A stretch of 64,000 nt of DNA from Streptosporangium sp. NBC_01756 (GTDB taxonomy: Bacteria > Actinomycetota > Actinomycetes > Streptosporangiales > Streptosporangiaceae). The translations under genes were made by a program, and so were the position numbers. The stretch covers positions 2,790,001-2,854,000 of the forward strand of contig NZ_CP109130.1 of assembly GCF_035917975.1 (NCBI RefSeq). The letters are read 5' to 3'. The notes beneath the pieces are model-generated. The model ran no database searches. It had not been told where the DNA came from and saw only the letters and a program-made list of their open reading frames with translations. How positions within the stretch are numbered: the stretch's first letter is position 1; every line of letters begins with the position of its first letter. Below are positions 63,993-64,000 of this stretch, piece after piece.

Positions 63993-64000
63993 GAGCCTTA

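Overview
High-GC (about 70 percent) actinobacterial chromosome. Strong third-position GC bias, many GTG/TTG starts, leaderless TAnnnT-type starts and extensive 1-8 bp gene overlaps all fit. A secreted CBM2-GH18 chitinase and a mycobacterial-type steroid side-chain operon suggest a soil filamentous actinomycete, plausibly of the Streptosporangiales; that genus-level guess is inference.

Layout. 0-7.5 kb: a cupin/LysR divergent pair, a secreted chitinase with a 17-bp palindrome in its leader, a secreted S8 protease, SppA and a flavin reductase. 7.5-13.5 kb: a bifunctional PBP and an OpuC/ProU-like osmoprotectant ABC importer (ATPase, two permeases, lipoprotein). 13.7-17.3 kb: an ECF-sigma-like protein with a long disordered repeat region and a C-terminal membrane anchor, then an ECF sigma/anti-sigma-like pair. 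17.4-24.5 kb: an igr-type cholesterol side-chain operon (chsE1-chsE2-chsH2-chsH1-ltp2) divergent from a KstR-like regulator and followed by fadA5, with several KstR-like operators. 24.6-27.6 kb: tandem repeats, an MBL-fold hydrolase, an FCD/GntR regulator and an Lrp-type regulator.

27.7-40.0 kb is accessory in character. It is bracketed by two decayed tyrosine-recombinase fragments in the same orientation. Between them lie a YtrA-type GntR/ABC operon with an S41 protease and a PAF-acetylhydrolase-like lipoprotein, a carotenoid oxygenase/PadR pair, an M43 metalloprotease, a cupin/MarR pair, an SDR remnant and an epimerase/TetR pair. 40.0-42.3 kb: TetR/MFS pair and a truncated SnoaL gene.

42.3-52.8 kb is an L-fucose locus. 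A GH95 alpha-L-fucosidase is divergent from a seven-gene operon: FAH-family hydrolase, L-fuconate dehydratase, SDR, sugar ABC importer (SBP, ATPase, permease) and aldo/keto reductase. Together they encode the non-phosphorylating route from fucose to pyruvate plus lactate. The divergent promoter carries a palindrome whose core recurs in front of the FCD/GntR gene at 25.86 kb, suggesting that regulator controls the locus. 52.8-54.3 kb: a P450 of the CYP125/CYP142-like type preceded by one KstR-like site and one exact match to the KstR2 consensus, a candidate for the steroid C26 hydroxylase missing from the main operon. 54.5-64 kb: small membrane protein, two DksA/TraR-type zinc-finger proteins, polyprenyl synthetase, HxlR regulator, NAD(P)-binding protein, GbsR-controlled ABC exporter, TetR/esterase pair and gene fragments at the right edge. 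No tRNA, rRNA, CRISPR array or intact insertion sequence was seen.
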